Shown piece by piece: positions 8,079-17,751 of a stretch of DNA of 64,000 bases (its first letter is position 1; each line of letters starts with the position of its first letter). Position numbers and translations under genes: made by a program. Below the pieces are notes generated by a model. It was given only the letters and a program-made list of their open reading frames with translations, ran no database searches and was not told the DNA's origin. The DNA is from Gemmatimonadota bacterium (GTDB lineage Bacteria; Gemmatimonadota; Gemmatimonadetes; Gemmatimonadales; Gemmatimonadaceae): assembly GCA_016704465.1 (NCBI GenBank), contig JADJAD010000008.1, positions 186,001-250,000 of the forward strand, given 5' to 3'.

Positions 8079-9454
8079 GTTTCTGGACGCACGACCGACT
8101 GACACGGGCCCTCGGTGACGAACTGGTGGGCGCGCGCCCGAGCGGCAGTCGCCCGTTAGGTCGGGTGGCGACCGACACGCGCACGCTCGCACCCGACGAC
8201 GTCTTCGTTGCCCTGATCGGGGAGCGATTCGACGGCCACGACTTCCTTGCCCAGGCGGTCGCCCGCGGCGCCCGGGCGGTGGTCGTGTCGGATGCGGCGC
8301 GCGCTGCCGGGCTCGGGGTACCGGCGTTCGTGGTCGCCGACACCACGCGGGCGCTCGGCGCGCTGGGCGCCTACCGGCGGCGTGCATGGGGCGGGCAGGT
8401 GGTGGCCGTGGCAGGGTCGAATGGCAAGACCAGCACGAAGGAACTCATCGCCGCGGCGCTCTCAGCCGGCTTCGCCGTCCACGCAACGCGCGGGAATCTC
8501 AATAATCACGTCGGCGTGCCGCTGACGCTGCTCGCCATCCCCGACGACGCCGACATCGCGGTCGTCGAGGTCGGGACCAACCACCCCGGTGAGGTCGCCG
8601 CGCTGCGTGCGCTGGTCGCTCCCGACATCGCGGTGGTGACGTCGATCGGGGAGGAGCATCTCGAGGGGCTGGGCGACCTGGACGGGGTCCTGCGCGAGGA
8701 GTGCGCGATCTTCGACGGCGTGCCGCTGGGCATCGCACCGGCGGGGCAGCCCGAGGTCGGCCGCGAGGCTCGCGCGCGGGGGACCCGCGTGGTCGAGGCC
8801 GGGGTCGTGCCCTGCGATGTCGGCGCCGAACGGTGGGGACTCGACGACGACGGCCGTGGCTGGGCCATCCTTGGCGAGGTCACCATTCACGTCCCGCTGC
8901 TCGGCGCGCACAATGTCCGCAACGCCCTGTTGGCGATTGCGGTGGCGCGCGCCTGCGGCGTGTCCGACACCGAGGCGGCGCGCGGGATCGGGTCGTTGGC
9001 CCCGTTGAGCATGCGCAGCACGCTCGAGACGCTCGGCACGCTCCTGCTGCTCAACGATGCCTACAATGCCAACCCGGCCTCGGCGCGCGAGGCGCTCGCG
9101 CTGCTCGACGCCGTTGGGGCGGGCCGACCGCAAGTCGCCGTGCTCGGGTCGATGCTGGAACTGGGCGCCCAGAGTGATGCCCTGCATGCGGAGATCGCGC
9201 AGCGGGCACTCCGCTCGCGGGCGACCGTCGTGGCAGGCATCGGCGAGTTTGTCGCCCCGCTGCATCGGCTCGCCCCTGGCGATGCGCGCGTGGTCACCGC
9301 GGTCGACGCCGAGGCGCTCTGGCCGTTGCTGCGGCCGCGGCTGTCGCCCGATGCGGTCGTCCTGCTCAAGGGGTCACGCGGGACGCGACTGGAACGTCTC
9401 GTTCCGCACCTTCGCTCGTTTGTCGGCCTCGATCCACCGGCCCCGCTGGCGTAG
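8075..9454 (+). CDS. murF: UDP-MurNAc-tripeptide : D-Ala-D-Ala ligase MurF
   Basis: MurF completes the UDP-MurNAc pentapeptide by adding D-Ala-D-Ala. The 459-residue product shows the family N-terminal domain (D-T-R-T-L-A-P-D-D-V-F-V-A-L), the P-loop G-S-N-G-K-T-S-T (114-121), the A-T-R-G-N-L-N-N-H-V-G-V-P block, E-V-G-T-N-H-P-G-E, and L-N-D-A-Y-N-A-N-P in the C-terminal half, all diagnostic of MurF. The ATG overlaps the murE stop codon, so the two ligases are probably translationally coupled. The enzyme that makes its D-Ala-D-Ala substrate (Ddl) is not in this window. Confidence 0.95.
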   Translation: MSFWTHDRLTRALGDELVGARPSGSRPLGRVATDTRTLAPDDVFVALIGERFDGHDFLAQAVARGARAVVVSDAARAAGLGVPAFVVADTTRALGALGAYRRRAWGGQVVAVAGSNGKTSTKELIAAALSAGFAVHATRGNLNNHVGVPLTLLAIPDDADIAVVEVGTNHPGEVAALRALVAPDIAVVTSIGEEHLEGLGDLDGVLREECAIFDGVPLGIAPAGQPEVGREARARGTRVVEAGVVPCDVGAERWGLDDDGRGWAILGEVTIHVPLLGAHNVRNALLAIAVARACGVSDTEAARGIGSLAPLSMRSTLETLGTLLLLNDAYNANPASAREALALLDAVGAGRPQVAVLGSMLELGAQSDALHAEIAQRALRSRATVVAGIGEFVAPLHRLAPGDARVVTAVDAEALWPLLRPRLSPDAVVLLKGSRGTRLERLVPHLRSFVGLDPPAPLA

Positions 9455-9509
9455 CACCGTCGTCGTCCGCCTGTTGGTCCTCCCCCCCATTCGTGATATC
9501 CCACCGCCC

Positions 9510-10652
9510 GTGCTCCACTTCCTGCTGACGCGATTCATCCCCGACTTCCCGCCGTTCCGGCTGATCAACTACATCTCGGTGCGGGCGGCCGCCGCGGCCG
9601 TCACCGCGCTGCTGTTGTCGTTCCTCATCGGGCCGATGATCGTGCGACGCTTGCAGTCGATGCGCGTGCGCCAGGTCATTCGCGAGGGGACCCCGGACTC
9701 GCACCAGTCCAAGGGCGAGACGCCGACGATGGGTGGCTTGATCATCCTCGCCTGCTCGATCATCCCGACCCTGTTGTGGACGCGGCTGGACAATCGCTAC
9801 GTACTGCTGGCGCTGCTCGTGACCGTGTGGATGGGCGGCATCGGCTTTCTGGATGACTACCTGAAGCTCAAGCAGAAGCGGGAAGGGAAGAAGAACGAAG
9901 GACTGGTCGAGCGCTACAAGCTCGCCGGTCAGGTGTCGATCGGCCTGATCTTCGGCTACATCCTCTGGCAGTACCCGGTCTCGACGCTCCCGGGTGCCTC
10001 GACGACCGTGCCGTTCCTCAAGTATGTCCTGGTCGTCCCGGCGACGGCTGCGCTGTCATGGCTGTACGTGCCGTTCACGACCTTCATCCTTACGGGGGTC
10101 AGCAATTCGGTCAACCTGACGGACGGGCTCGACGGATTGGCCGCAGGGCTCACCGCCATCGCGATCGTGACCTTCGCACTGTTCGCGTATGTCATGGGGC
10201 GGGTGGACGCGAGCGAGTACCTGCAACTGTTCTACCTGCGCGGAGCCGGCGAGTTGACGGTGTACTGCCTCGCGCTGGCGGGCGCGTGCATCGGGTTCCT
10301 CTGGTACAACACCCATCCGGCCCAGGTCTTCATGGGTGACACGGGATCGCTCGCCCTGGGCGGCGCGCTCGGCGCGATTGCGATCCTGCTCAAGAGCGAG
10401 TTCCTGCTGCTCTTCGTCGGTGGCGTCTTCGTCGCCGAGACCATGTCGGTGATCATCCAACGTGTCGTCTTCAAGTATCGGCGCAGGCGGTATGGCCTTG
10501 CGCATGCACAGCAACACCGGGTCTTCCTGCGTGCGCCGCTGCACCATCACTTCGAGCTGAAGGGATGGAAGGAGTCGCAGGTCGTCGTGCGCTTCTGGAT
10601 CCTCGGCATCCTGTGCGCCTTCGTCGCCTTCACCACGCTCAAGCTGCGATGA
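9510..10652 (+). CDS. mraY: Phospho-N-acetylmuramoyl-pentapeptide transferase MraY
   Basis: MraY transfers phospho-MurNAc-pentapeptide to undecaprenyl phosphate, giving lipid I. The 380-residue polytopic membrane protein has about ten hydrophobic helices and the expected motifs: P-T-M-G-G (after S-K-G-E-T), D-D-Y-L-K-L, N-L-T-D-G-L-D-G (202-209, with catalytic aspartates), F-M-G-D-T-G-S-L-A-L-G and the H-H-H-F-E loop near the C-terminus. The GTG at 9510 gives the normal N-terminus (L-H-F-L-L-T-R-F). The same frame is open further upstream but overlaps murF. It ends in an ATGA overlap with murD. Confidence 0.95.
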   Translation: MLHFLLTRFIPDFPPFRLINYISVRAAAAAVTALLLSFLIGPMIVRRLQSMRVRQVIREGTPDSHQSKGETPTMGGLIILACSIIPTLLWTRLDNRYVLLALLVTVWMGGIGFLDDYLKLKQKREGKKNEGLVERYKLAGQVSIGLIFGYILWQYPVSTLPGASTTVPFLKYVLVVPATAALSWLYVPFTTFILTGVSNSVNLTDGLDGLAAGLTAIAIVTFALFAYVMGRVDASEYLQLFYLRGAGELTVYCLALAGACIGFLWYNTHPAQVFMGDTGSLALGGALGAIAILLKSEFLLLFVGGVFVAETMSVIIQRVVFKYRRRRYGLAHAQQHRVFLRAPLHHHFELKGWKESQVVVRFWILGILCAFVAFTTLKLR

Positions 10653-12028
10653 CGCCACGGTACGACTGGACGCACGGCGAGGTCGCCGTCGTGGGGCTGG
10701 GTCGGAGCGGCACGTCGGTCACGACGCTGCTGCGCCGGCTGGGCGCGCGTGTCTACGCGTCCGATGCCAGTACGCACCCCGCGATCGCCGCGCAGGCGGC
10801 ATCGCTGCAGTCGCGCGGGGCCGACGTCCAGGTCGGCGGGCACGACATCGCGCGGATTTCCCGGGCTGCCCTGGTGGTGGCCAGCCCGGGGATTCCCCCC
10901 GACGCCGCCCCCCTGACCGCGGCGCGTGCGGCGGGCGTGCCGGTGATCAGTGAGGTCGAGGTCGCGCTCGCTGCGATGCCGACCCTGCGCTACGTGGCGA
11001 TCACCGGTACGAACGGCAAGACGACGGTGACCGCGCTCGTCGCCCACCTGCTGCGCAGCCTTGGCGAAGATGCGGTGGCGGCCGGAAACATCGGGACGCC
11101 GCTGAGCGAGGTCGCGTTGCGGCCTACGATGCCCGCGTGGGTGGCGCTCGAGCTGTCCTCCTTCCAGCTGCACGACACGCCGTCGATCAATCCGCGCGTC
11201 GGTGTCATGACCAACCTCTCGCCCGACCATCTCGATCGGTACGAATCGGTCGACGACTACTACGCGGACAAGGCGCTGCTCTTTCGTCATGCCGCGCAGG
11301 GTTCGCGGTGGGTGGTGAACGCCGACGACCGGGAAGTCATGGCGGTGGCGCGCACCGTGCGAGGCGTGCAGCTCCGCTTTGCGGTCTCGGGGCGCCTGGC
11401 CGACGCCTTCCTGGGAGGGGAGGACAAGCAGCAGCTCATCGTGCGCGACGCCGTCCTGCTCACGCGACGCGAACTGCCGCTCCTGGGCGACCACAACGTC
11501 GCCAACGCCCTCGCCGCCGTCCTTGCCGTGATGGCCGCCGATCCCGCGTTCGACTGTCTCGACGACCGGACGCGCATGGCGGCGGCGCTGCGCGGCTTCC
11601 ATGCGCCTCCCCATCGCCTGGAGCCGGTGGCCGATGTGGGCGGCGTGTTGTGGATCAACGATTCCAAGGCGACGAATGTCGCCGCCGCGCGCGTCGCCAT
11701 CGAGAGCATGACCCGCCCGACCATCCTCCTGCTGGGCGGCCGGCACAAGGGCGAGCCGTACACGGCGCTGCTCGATCCCATCGCGAAGCACTGTCGGCAC
11801 GTGCTCGCCTACGGTGAGTCGGCGCCGCGCATCGTCCAGGACCTGGCGGGCCGTGCCTCGGTGCAGCAGGTGGAGGGGGGCTTTGCCGAGGTGGTGTCGC
11901 GCGCGCGTGGGCTGGCGCGGCGCGGCGATGCGGTGCTGCTCGCCCCCGCCTGCTCGAGCTTCGACATGTTCACCAACTACGAGGAACGCGGTCGCGCCTT
12001 CGCGGCTGCGGCTCGGGGGGAGGAGTGA
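10649..12028 (+). CDS. murD: UDP-MurNAc-L-alanine : D-glutamate ligase MurD
   Basis: MurD adds D-Glu to UDP-MurNAc-L-Ala. The 459-residue protein has a Rossmann-type N-terminal UDP-binding domain (V-G-L-G-R-S-G), the P-loop G-T-N-G-K-T-T (120-126), an E-L-S-S-F-Q-L segment and the L-S-P-D-H-L-D-R-Y block, then the C-terminal domain with N-D-S-K-A-T-N and L-L-L-G-G-R-H-K-G. All are typical of MurD. The ATG overlaps the mraY stop, and its own stop (TGATG) overlaps the ftsW start by one base. Confidence 0.95.
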   Translation: MTPRYDWTHGEVAVVGLGRSGTSVTTLLRRLGARVYASDASTHPAIAAQAASLQSRGADVQVGGHDIARISRAALVVASPGIPPDAAPLTAARAAGVPVISEVEVALAAMPTLRYVAITGTNGKTTVTALVAHLLRSLGEDAVAAGNIGTPLSEVALRPTMPAWVALELSSFQLHDTPSINPRVGVMTNLSPDHLDRYESVDDYYADKALLFRHAAQGSRWVVNADDREVMAVARTVRGVQLRFAVSGRLADAFLGGEDKQQLIVRDAVLLTRRELPLLGDHNVANALAAVLAVMAADPAFDCLDDRTRMAAALRGFHAPPHRLEPVADVGGVLWINDSKATNVAAARVAIESMTRPTILLLGGRHKGEPYTALLDPIAKHCRHVLAYGESAPRIVQDLAGRASVQQVEGGFAEVVSRARGLARRGDAVLLAPACSSFDMFTNYEERGRAFAAAARGEE

Positions 12029-13185
12029 TGCACGATCCGATGCAATCGCGCGTGCGATGGGCCGTGGGGACCGAGGCTCGCGCCCTCGTCCTCGTCACGG
12101 CCGTGCTGTGCGCCTTCGGGTTGGCCACGCTCTACAGCGCCAGCGCGTTCGTCGCCATGCAGGCCGACCACGACTCGACCTACTACTTCCTGAAGCAGCT
12201 TGCGGGAGTGGGCGTGGGAGTCGTGGGCTTCGCCCTCGCGGCCAAGTTCGACGCCGAGCGCCTGGAGCGGCTCGCGTGGCCGCTGATGGTCGTGACGATC
12301 ATCCTGATGCTCGTCACGGTGCTGCCGTTCACGCACAAGATCGCACCACTGGTCAATGGCTCCCGGCGTTTTGTCTTCGGGGCGTCGGTCCAGCCGTCGG
12401 AGTTCGGCAAGCTCGCCGTCGTGGTGTGGACGGCGATGCTGGTGCTCAAGAAAGGGGAGCAGATGCGCCGCCTGACGAAGGGACTCCTCCCGTTCCTCAT
12501 CGTGGTCGGCATCCTGGATGTCATCGCCTTCTTCCAGCCGGACCTGTCGGTGGCGATGTTGTACACGCTCCTGATGGGCATCATCCTGTTCTCCGCCGAC
12601 GTCCGCATCGGGCACTTCATCCTGCTCGGCATCCTGTCGGCGCCCCTGCTGTGGCACGAGGTGGCGAAGCGGCAGTATGCCATGTCGCGCCTGCTGTCGT
12701 TCATGGGCTCCGGCGACGCACCCGAGACCATCAACTTCCAGCTGCGCCAGTCGCTCATCGCCGTCGGCTCGGGCGGCTTCACCGGCAAGGGATTCAGCCA
12801 GGGGCTGCAGCAGTACGGGTGGGTGCCGTTCGGCTACAACGACTTCATCGGGAGCAACATCGGCGAGGAGTGGGGGTTCCTCGGCATGATGACGATCGTG
12901 CTCGCCTTCGCGCTCTACACCTGGCTGGGCTTCCGCATCGCGAAGCAGGCGCGCTCCCGCTTCTTGCAGCTGGTCGCGATCGGCCTGACCTGCACGATGT
13001 CCATCACCGCGTACCTGCACATCGGCGTCGTGATTGGGCTCCTTCCCACCACGGGACTCACCCTGCCGTTCGTCTCCTTCGGCCGTTCCAACCTCGTCCT
13101 CAGCTTCGTGCTCACCGGCATCCTGGTGAACATCGGGAGCATTCGGGAACGGGTGTACGGCGCCTCCGCCACCGATCCCGCGTAG
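12028..13185 (+). CDS. ftsW: Septal lipid II polymerase FtsW
   Basis: This SEDS-family glycosyltransferase polymerises lipid II at the septum together with FtsI. The 385-residue product has about ten transmembrane helices and the SEDS signatures: V-N-G-S-R-R in the large loop region, Q-P-S-E-F-G-K, F-Q-P-D-L-S, F-I-G-S-N-I-G-E-E-W-G-F-L-G and the C-terminal L-P-T-T-G-L-T-L-P-F-V-S-F-G. Position between murD and murG fits FtsW rather than RodA. The start may be GTG 12025 or ATG 12028; a G-rich AGGAG segment lies directly upstream, rather close to either codon. Confidence 0.93.
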   Translation: MHDPMQSRVRWAVGTEARALVLVTAVLCAFGLATLYSASAFVAMQADHDSTYYFLKQLAGVGVGVVGFALAAKFDAERLERLAWPLMVVTIILMLVTVLPFTHKIAPLVNGSRRFVFGASVQPSEFGKLAVVVWTAMLVLKKGEQMRRLTKGLLPFLIVVGILDVIAFFQPDLSVAMLYTLLMGIILFSADVRIGHFILLGILSAPLLWHEVAKRQYAMSRLLSFMGSGDAPETINFQLRQSLIAVGSGGFTGKGFSQGLQQYGWVPFGYNDFIGSNIGEEWGFLGMMTIVLAFALYTWLGFRIAKQARSRFLQLVAIGLTCTMSITAYLHIGVVIGLLPTTGLTLPFVSFGRSNLVLSFVLTGILVNIGSIRERVYGASATDPA

Positions 13186-13193
13186 GGTCGCGC

Positions 13194-14303
13194 GTGCGCG
13201 TCCTGTTTTCCGGCGGAGGGACCGGCGGGCACCTGTATCCCGCCCTGGCGATCGCCCGTGCCCTCGTGGCGCTGCGTCCCGACGTGCGCCCGCACTTCGT
13301 CGGCGCCACGCGGGGAATCGAGCGGATCATCCTCCCCGATACCGAGTTTCCCCACACACTGCTCGACCTGCATCCGGTGTATCGGTCGGCACCATGGCGC
13401 AACTGGCGAACAGTCGCCGGTCTCGCGCGGGGGTGGAGCCGGCTGGGCGACCTGGCGCGCGAGGCGCCTCCCCGGCTCCTGGTCGCCACGGGCGGCTATG
13501 CCGCATCCGGGGCGCTCGCCTTCGCCGCGACGCGGGGCGTTCCGTATGTCCTGCAGGAGCAGAACTCGTCTCCCGGCCAGACGGTGCGGCTCTTCTCGCG
13601 CTGGGCACGCGAGACGTACCTGGGCTTTCCCGAGGCCGCCCTCGGGCTGCCGCGCGGTGCCCGACCTCGCGCGGTCGAGACCGGGAACCCGATCGACCCG
13701 CCGCCGCTGGTGCGCCCCGATCGGGCGGCGCTGCGCACGGTTTGGGGGCTCGATCCGTCCGTGCGCCTCGTCGTCCTGGCGTTCGGCGGCAGCCAGGGAT
13801 CGGCCGCGCTCAACGCGCTGGTGGATGGCTGGGTGGCGCGAGGGCTTCCGGCGGGTGTGGGGCTCATCTGGGGAACGGGGCGCGACCACTACGCACGGCA
13901 CGCGGACCGCGCGACGGGTCGGGTCATCGTGCGCCCCTACCTCGCCCCGATCGCCGACGCCTACGCCGTGACCGACCTCGCCATCACCCGCGCCGGCGCC
14001 ATGACGACGGCCGAGCTGTGCGCCTGGGGAATCCCGATGTACCTCGTCCCGCTCCCCACCGCGGCCGCCGACCACCAAACGGCGAATGCGCGCGCCCTCG
14101 AGGCGGCTGGCGCGGCGCGCTGGATCTCGCAGCGCGAGGCTACGCCCGACCACGTCGCCGCGGTGGTGCGCGAGGTGGTGGGCGATGGGGCCCGGCGCCA
14201 GGCGTGGGCGGCAGCCGCCGCGGCGCGGGGCCGTCCCGAGGCGTCGGCGATCATTGCGCGCCGCCTGCTGACCTGGCTCGGGCACGCGGACTCGACGCGA
14301 TGA
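13194..14303 (+). CDS. murG: Lipid II-forming GlcNAc transferase MurG
   Basis: MurG adds GlcNAc from UDP-GlcNAc to lipid I on the inner face of the membrane. The 369-residue protein begins R-V-L-F-S-G-G-G-T-G-G-H-L-Y-P-A-L-A, the membrane/lipid I glycine loop (7-12), and has the second glycine-rich motif F-G-G-S-Q-G-S and the UDP-GlcNAc segment D-L-A-I-T-R-A-G-A-M-T-T-A-E-L, ending with Y-L-V-P-L-P-T-A-A-A-D-H-Q-T-x-N-A. The GTG at 13194, 8 bp after ftsW, is the only start that begins at the first strand. Confidence 0.94.
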   Translation: MRVLFSGGGTGGHLYPALAIARALVALRPDVRPHFVGATRGIERIILPDTEFPHTLLDLHPVYRSAPWRNWRTVAGLARGWSRLGDLAREAPPRLLVATGGYAASGALAFAATRGVPYVLQEQNSSPGQTVRLFSRWARETYLGFPEAALGLPRGARPRAVETGNPIDPPPLVRPDRAALRTVWGLDPSVRLVVLAFGGSQGSAALNALVDGWVARGLPAGVGLIWGTGRDHYARHADRATGRVIVRPYLAPIADAYAVTDLAITRAGAMTTAELCAWGIPMYLVPLPTAAADHQTANARALEAAGAARWISQREATPDHVAAVVREVVGDGARRQAWAAAAAARGRPEASAIIARRLLTWLGHADSTR

Positions 14304-14326
14304 GCCTGCAGCTCCCCCCGGCGCGC

Positions 14327-14332
14327 TAGATT
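14327..14332 (+). promoter_or_regulatory. Candidate -10 element ahead of murC
   Basis: TAGATT lies 9 bases before the murC ATG in an otherwise very GC-rich spacer. No convincing -35 is seen 17-18 bp upstream. The same kind of hexamer occurs ahead of other genes here (see findings). Confidence 0.35.
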
Positions 14333-14341
14333 CCGGGCACC

Positions 14342-15727
14342 ATGCCACTTCTGGACGCGAACGACCCTCGCCCCGTGCACTTCGTCGGCATCGCCGGCGC
14401 CGGCATGAGCGCCCTCGCCGAGCTGTTCGTGAAGCGAGGCGTCGTCGTCACGGGGTGCGATGCGTCCCTCGCTGGCGCCGACGACCTGCGCGCACTGGGC
14501 GTCCAGCTCGATCTCGGTCACGACCCGGCGCATGTGGCAGCGGCCCGCGCGCTGGTCGTCACGTCGGCCGTGCCCGCGGACAATGCGGAGGTGGCCGCGG
14601 CCCGCGCGGCCGGGCTTCCGGTCGTGCGGCGGGCCGAGGCGTTAGGCGAGGCCGTGCGCGGCGGCACGCTCGTCGCCGTTGCCGGCACCCATGGCAAGAC
14701 CACGACCACCGTCATGACCACCGAGGCGCTCGCCTCCGCCGGGCGTCGGCCGACGGGCATTGCCGGGGGGCGCGTGGAACGGTGGGGGGGAAACCTGCGC
14801 TACGACGGCGACCAGCTGTTCGTCGTCGAGGCCGACGAATACGATCGATCGTTCCTCGCGCTCACGCCCACGGTCGCCGTGGTGACCAATCTCGAGGCGG
14901 ACCACCTCGACATCTATCGTGACCTCGACGACATCCGCCAGGCCTTCTCGGCGTTTCTCGCACCCGCGCACACGATCGTCGTGTGCGCCGATGATCCTGG
15001 CGCGGCGTCACTCGACGTGACGACCGGGGCACAGGTCATCCGCTACGGCGTGGCATCGCCCGATGCTCGGCTGGTCGGCGTCCCGCGCCGGCGTGCCGAC
15101 GGCTGCACGGTGGTCGCCGCCACCTTCGACGGCGAGCAGCTCGGCGACGTTGCCCTGGCCGTGCCCGGCCTGCACAACGTGCGCAATGCGCTGGCCGCGC
15201 TCGCCTGTGGTCTCGCGTTAGGCGCGCCGTTCGACCGGCTGCGCCAGGGGCTTGAGCAGTTCCAGGGCGTCGAGCGCCGGTTCCAGCGCCTCGGGACGGC
15301 GGCTGGCGTGGCGGTCGTGGACGACTACGCGCACCACCCGACCGAGGTGGCCGCGACGATCGCCGCCGCGCGCGACGCATATCCCGGTCGGCGACTCGTC
15401 GTGGCATTCCAGCCGCATCTGTACAGCCGAACCCGCGACTTCGCCGAGGGATTCGCCGAGGCGCTCGCCACCGCTGACGTGCTCTTTCTCACGACGCTGT
15501 ATCCGTCGCGCGAACGGCCGATTGACGGTGTCTCATCGGCCCTGATCGCCGATCGAATGACAGCGGCCGGGCGTGCGCCCGCCTGGTCGGGGGCTCGCAC
15601 CGATGCCGCCTCCGCGCTCGCGGCCTTCGTTCAGGATGGCGATGTGGTGCTGACGATGGGGGCCGGCGACATCACGCGCACGGGGCCTGAACTCCTCTCG
15701 TTGCTCGCCGGCGGGCCCTCGGCATGA
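14342..15727 (+). CDS. murC: UDP-MurNAc : L-alanine ligase MurC
   Basis: MurC attaches L-Ala to UDP-MurNAc, the first stem-peptide step. The 461-residue enzyme shows G-I-A-G-A-G-M-S-A-L-A (16-26), the P-loop G-T-H-G-K-T-T-T (115-122), E-A-D-E-Y-D-R-S-F, L-E-A-D-H-L-D-I-Y, D-D-Y-A-H-H-P-T-E and F-Q-P-H-L-Y-S-R-T, all MurC hallmarks. Two CGTTAGG words (14640, 15216) place TTA leucine codons in it. It is followed by a 4-bp ATGA overlap with ftsQ. In many bacteria murB and ddl sit between murC and ftsQ; both are absent here. Confidence 0.95.
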   Translation: MPLLDANDPRPVHFVGIAGAGMSALAELFVKRGVVVTGCDASLAGADDLRALGVQLDLGHDPAHVAAARALVVTSAVPADNAEVAAARAAGLPVVRRAEALGEAVRGGTLVAVAGTHGKTTTTVMTTEALASAGRRPTGIAGGRVERWGGNLRYDGDQLFVVEADEYDRSFLALTPTVAVVTNLEADHLDIYRDLDDIRQAFSAFLAPAHTIVVCADDPGAASLDVTTGAQVIRYGVASPDARLVGVPRRRADGCTVVAATFDGEQLGDVALAVPGLHNVRNALAALACGLALGAPFDRLRQGLEQFQGVERRFQRLGTAAGVAVVDDYAHHPTEVAATIAAARDAYPGRRLVVAFQPHLYSRTRDFAEGFAEALATADVLFLTTLYPSRERPIDGVSSALIADRMTAAGRAPAWSGARTDAASALAAFVQDGDVVLTMGAGDITRTGPELLSLLAGGPSA

Positions 15728-16446
15728 CTGCCGACACCACGGACGCAGGCGCCGCTGCCTCCGCCGGTGCGCCACGCTGGCGCCGCCGGTGGATCGCCGC
15801 GGCCGTCGTGCTCGCGGCCGTCGTGATCGCCTCGACGCCGTGGTGGGGGCACGATCTGGCGTTCTTTAGGGTGCAGCAGGTCGAGGTCCGAGGGACCCGG
15901 TTCGCGCGGGCCTCCGAGATCGCGGCGCGCCTGCAGATCGACACCACCTACTCCATCTGGAACGCCTTCGACTCCCTCGCGCTTCGCGTGGAGGGGCATC
16001 CGCAGGTGGAGCGCGCGCGCCTCTCGCGCCGGCTCCCCAGCACCCTCGTCGTTACGGTGGAGGAGAACCTGCCGATCGCCCTCGTCGCGGCGTCGGGGGG
16101 CTTCAAGGCGTACGACGACCGCGGACGGCTCCTCCCGCTCGATCCGACGCGCTGGAAGGTCGACCTGCCGATCGTGGCCCGGGCCGATACCGCGCTCTTT
16201 CGCCTGCTCGGCGAGATCAAGGCCGAAATGCCCGAATACTACGTGCGAGTGAGCGAGGCGCGTCGCGTCGCGAAAGACGAGGTCGTGCTGCACCTGCTCG
16301 ACGTTCCCGTGCGCGCGATGCTGGATATGCGCGCCGACCGGCTTCTGCAACTATCTTCCGTCGAGGCCGATCTCGCGAAGCGTCACCTTCGACCCGTGGA
16401 GCTCGACTTGCGCTACAAGGACCTCGTCATCGCCCGCCTTCCATGA
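15724..16446 (+). CDS. ftsQ: Cell division protein FtsQ (POTRA domain)
   Basis: This 240-residue bitopic membrane protein has an Ala-rich cytoplasmic N-terminus, an R-W-R-R-R-W border, one transmembrane helix (about 23-40), then a POTRA domain starting V-Q-Q-V-E-V-R-G-T (about 51-120) and a beta domain. FtsQ recruits FtsL/FtsB and links early and late divisome proteins. It overlaps murC by 4 bp and ftsA by 4 bp, so murC-ftsQ-ftsA are likely translationally coupled. Sequence conservation is low in this family; topology and synteny support the name. Confidence 0.88.
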   Translation: MTADTTDAGAAASAGAPRWRRRWIAAAVVLAAVVIASTPWWGHDLAFFRVQQVEVRGTRFARASEIAARLQIDTTYSIWNAFDSLALRVEGHPQVERARLSRRLPSTLVVTVEENLPIALVAASGGFKAYDDRGRLLPLDPTRWKVDLPIVARADTALFRLLGEIKAEMPEYYVRVSEARRVAKDEVVLHLLDVPVRAMLDMRADRLLQLSSVEADLAKRHLRPVELDLRYKDLVIARLP

Positions 16447-17702
16447 ACGTCGAACGTTTGGTCGCCGGACTCGATATCGGATCTGCCAAGACCACGGCCA
16501 TCATTGCCGAGGTTGTTGGGGATCTCCCGCGCCACCCCGGCATCAAGGTGCTCGGGGTCGGCCAGGCCCGCACCACCGGGCTGCGACGCGGCGTCGTGGC
16601 CGACATTGAGGAAACCACGCAGTCGATTCGCAAGGCGGTGAGCGACGCCGAGCAGATGGCGGGCGTGAAGGTCGATGCGTGCTACGTCGGGATCGCCGGG
16701 GAGCATGTGCAGGCGATGATCTCGAAGGGGATCGTCGCCGTCAGCGGCGACGAGATCTCCCGGGGAGACGTGGAGCGCGCCAACGCGGTCGCGCGCGCGC
16801 AGGCCATGCCGCCCGAGCGCGAGCTGCTGCACGCCATTCCGCAGGAGTACTCGGTCGACAAGAACGAGGGCATTCGTGACCCCGTGGGCATGGTGGGGAC
16901 GCGACTGGAGACCGAGATGTACCTCGTCACCATCGGCAGCTCGCCGGCGCTGAACCTGCGCAAGGCGGTGGAGAAGGCGGGGTACCGACCGCTGCAGCTG
17001 GTGCTCGAGCCCCTGGCGAGCGCGCTCGCCGTGCTCACGGAAGACGAAAAGGAGCTCGGGGTCGTCTTGATCGAGATGGGGGCCGGGACATCGGACATCG
17101 CCGTCTTTCATGAAGCGAAGATCCTGCACCTCGGAACCGTCCCGTTCGGGGGCAACAACGTCACCAATGACCTGGTGCACGGTCTGGGCGTGACGCAGGG
17201 CGACGCCGAGCGGCTCAAGGAGCGTTATGGTTGCGCGTACGAGCCGATGGTGGATCCGTCAGAGGTGATCACCCTGCCGAGCACCGTGGCGCAGGGGGAT
17301 CGGCAGATTCCGCGTGAGCTGCTTGCGCACATCATCCACCAGCGCACCGATGAGATCTTCGACCTGGTGATGCGCGACGTCGATGCCGCGGGATATGCGG
17401 GCAAGCTGAGCGCCGGTGTCGTGCTCACGGGTGGCGCCGCGACGCTCCCCGGCGTGGCGGAACTGGCCGCCGAGGTGTTCGGTACCGGAGTACGCGTCGG
17501 GATCCCCTCGGAGAACATCAGCGGACTGGTGGACGCGGTCGAGGCGCCGCGGTTCGCGACGGCCGTGGGGCTGGCCCTGTACGCCGCGAGTCGGGTCGCG
17601 TTAGGTCTGGAGTCGCCCGGCGGGAAGAAGCTGGCGTTCAATGCCCCCAATGTGGATAAGCTGACGCAGAAGGTGAAGGCATGGCTGCAGGACTTCTTCT
17701 GA
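16443..17702 (+). CDS. ftsA: Cell division protein FtsA
   Basis: FtsA is the actin-like ATPase that tethers FtsZ to the membrane and recruits later divisome proteins. The 419-residue product has the first phosphate loop L-D-I-G-S-A-K-T (10-17), the FtsA-specific 1C domain (about 85-165, with I-A-G-E-H-V-Q), the second phosphate motif M-G-A-G-T-S-D-I-A, the adenosine motif V-L-T-G-G-A-A-T-L-P-G-V, and a C-terminal amphipathic helix (K-V-K-A-W-L-Q-D-F-F) for membrane binding. It is followed by a 356-bp leader before ftsZ, unlike the tight packing elsewhere in the cluster. Confidence 0.96.
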   Translation: MNVERLVAGLDIGSAKTTAIIAEVVGDLPRHPGIKVLGVGQARTTGLRRGVVADIEETTQSIRKAVSDAEQMAGVKVDACYVGIAGEHVQAMISKGIVAVSGDEISRGDVERANAVARAQAMPPERELLHAIPQEYSVDKNEGIRDPVGMVGTRLETEMYLVTIGSSPALNLRKAVEKAGYRPLQLVLEPLASALAVLTEDEKELGVVLIEMGAGTSDIAVFHEAKILHLGTVPFGGNNVTNDLVHGLGVTQGDAERLKERYGCAYEPMVDPSEVITLPSTVAQGDRQIPRELLAHIIHQRTDEIFDLVMRDVDAAGYAGKLSAGVVLTGGAATLPGVAELAAEVFGTGVRVGIPSENISGLVDAVEAPRFATAVGLALYAASRVALGLESPGGKKLAFNAPNVDKLTQKVKAWLQDFF

Positions 17703-17751
17703 GGCGCGTGAGGCGTGGGTGACGCGAGACGGGTCACATCGTTAGGGTGAT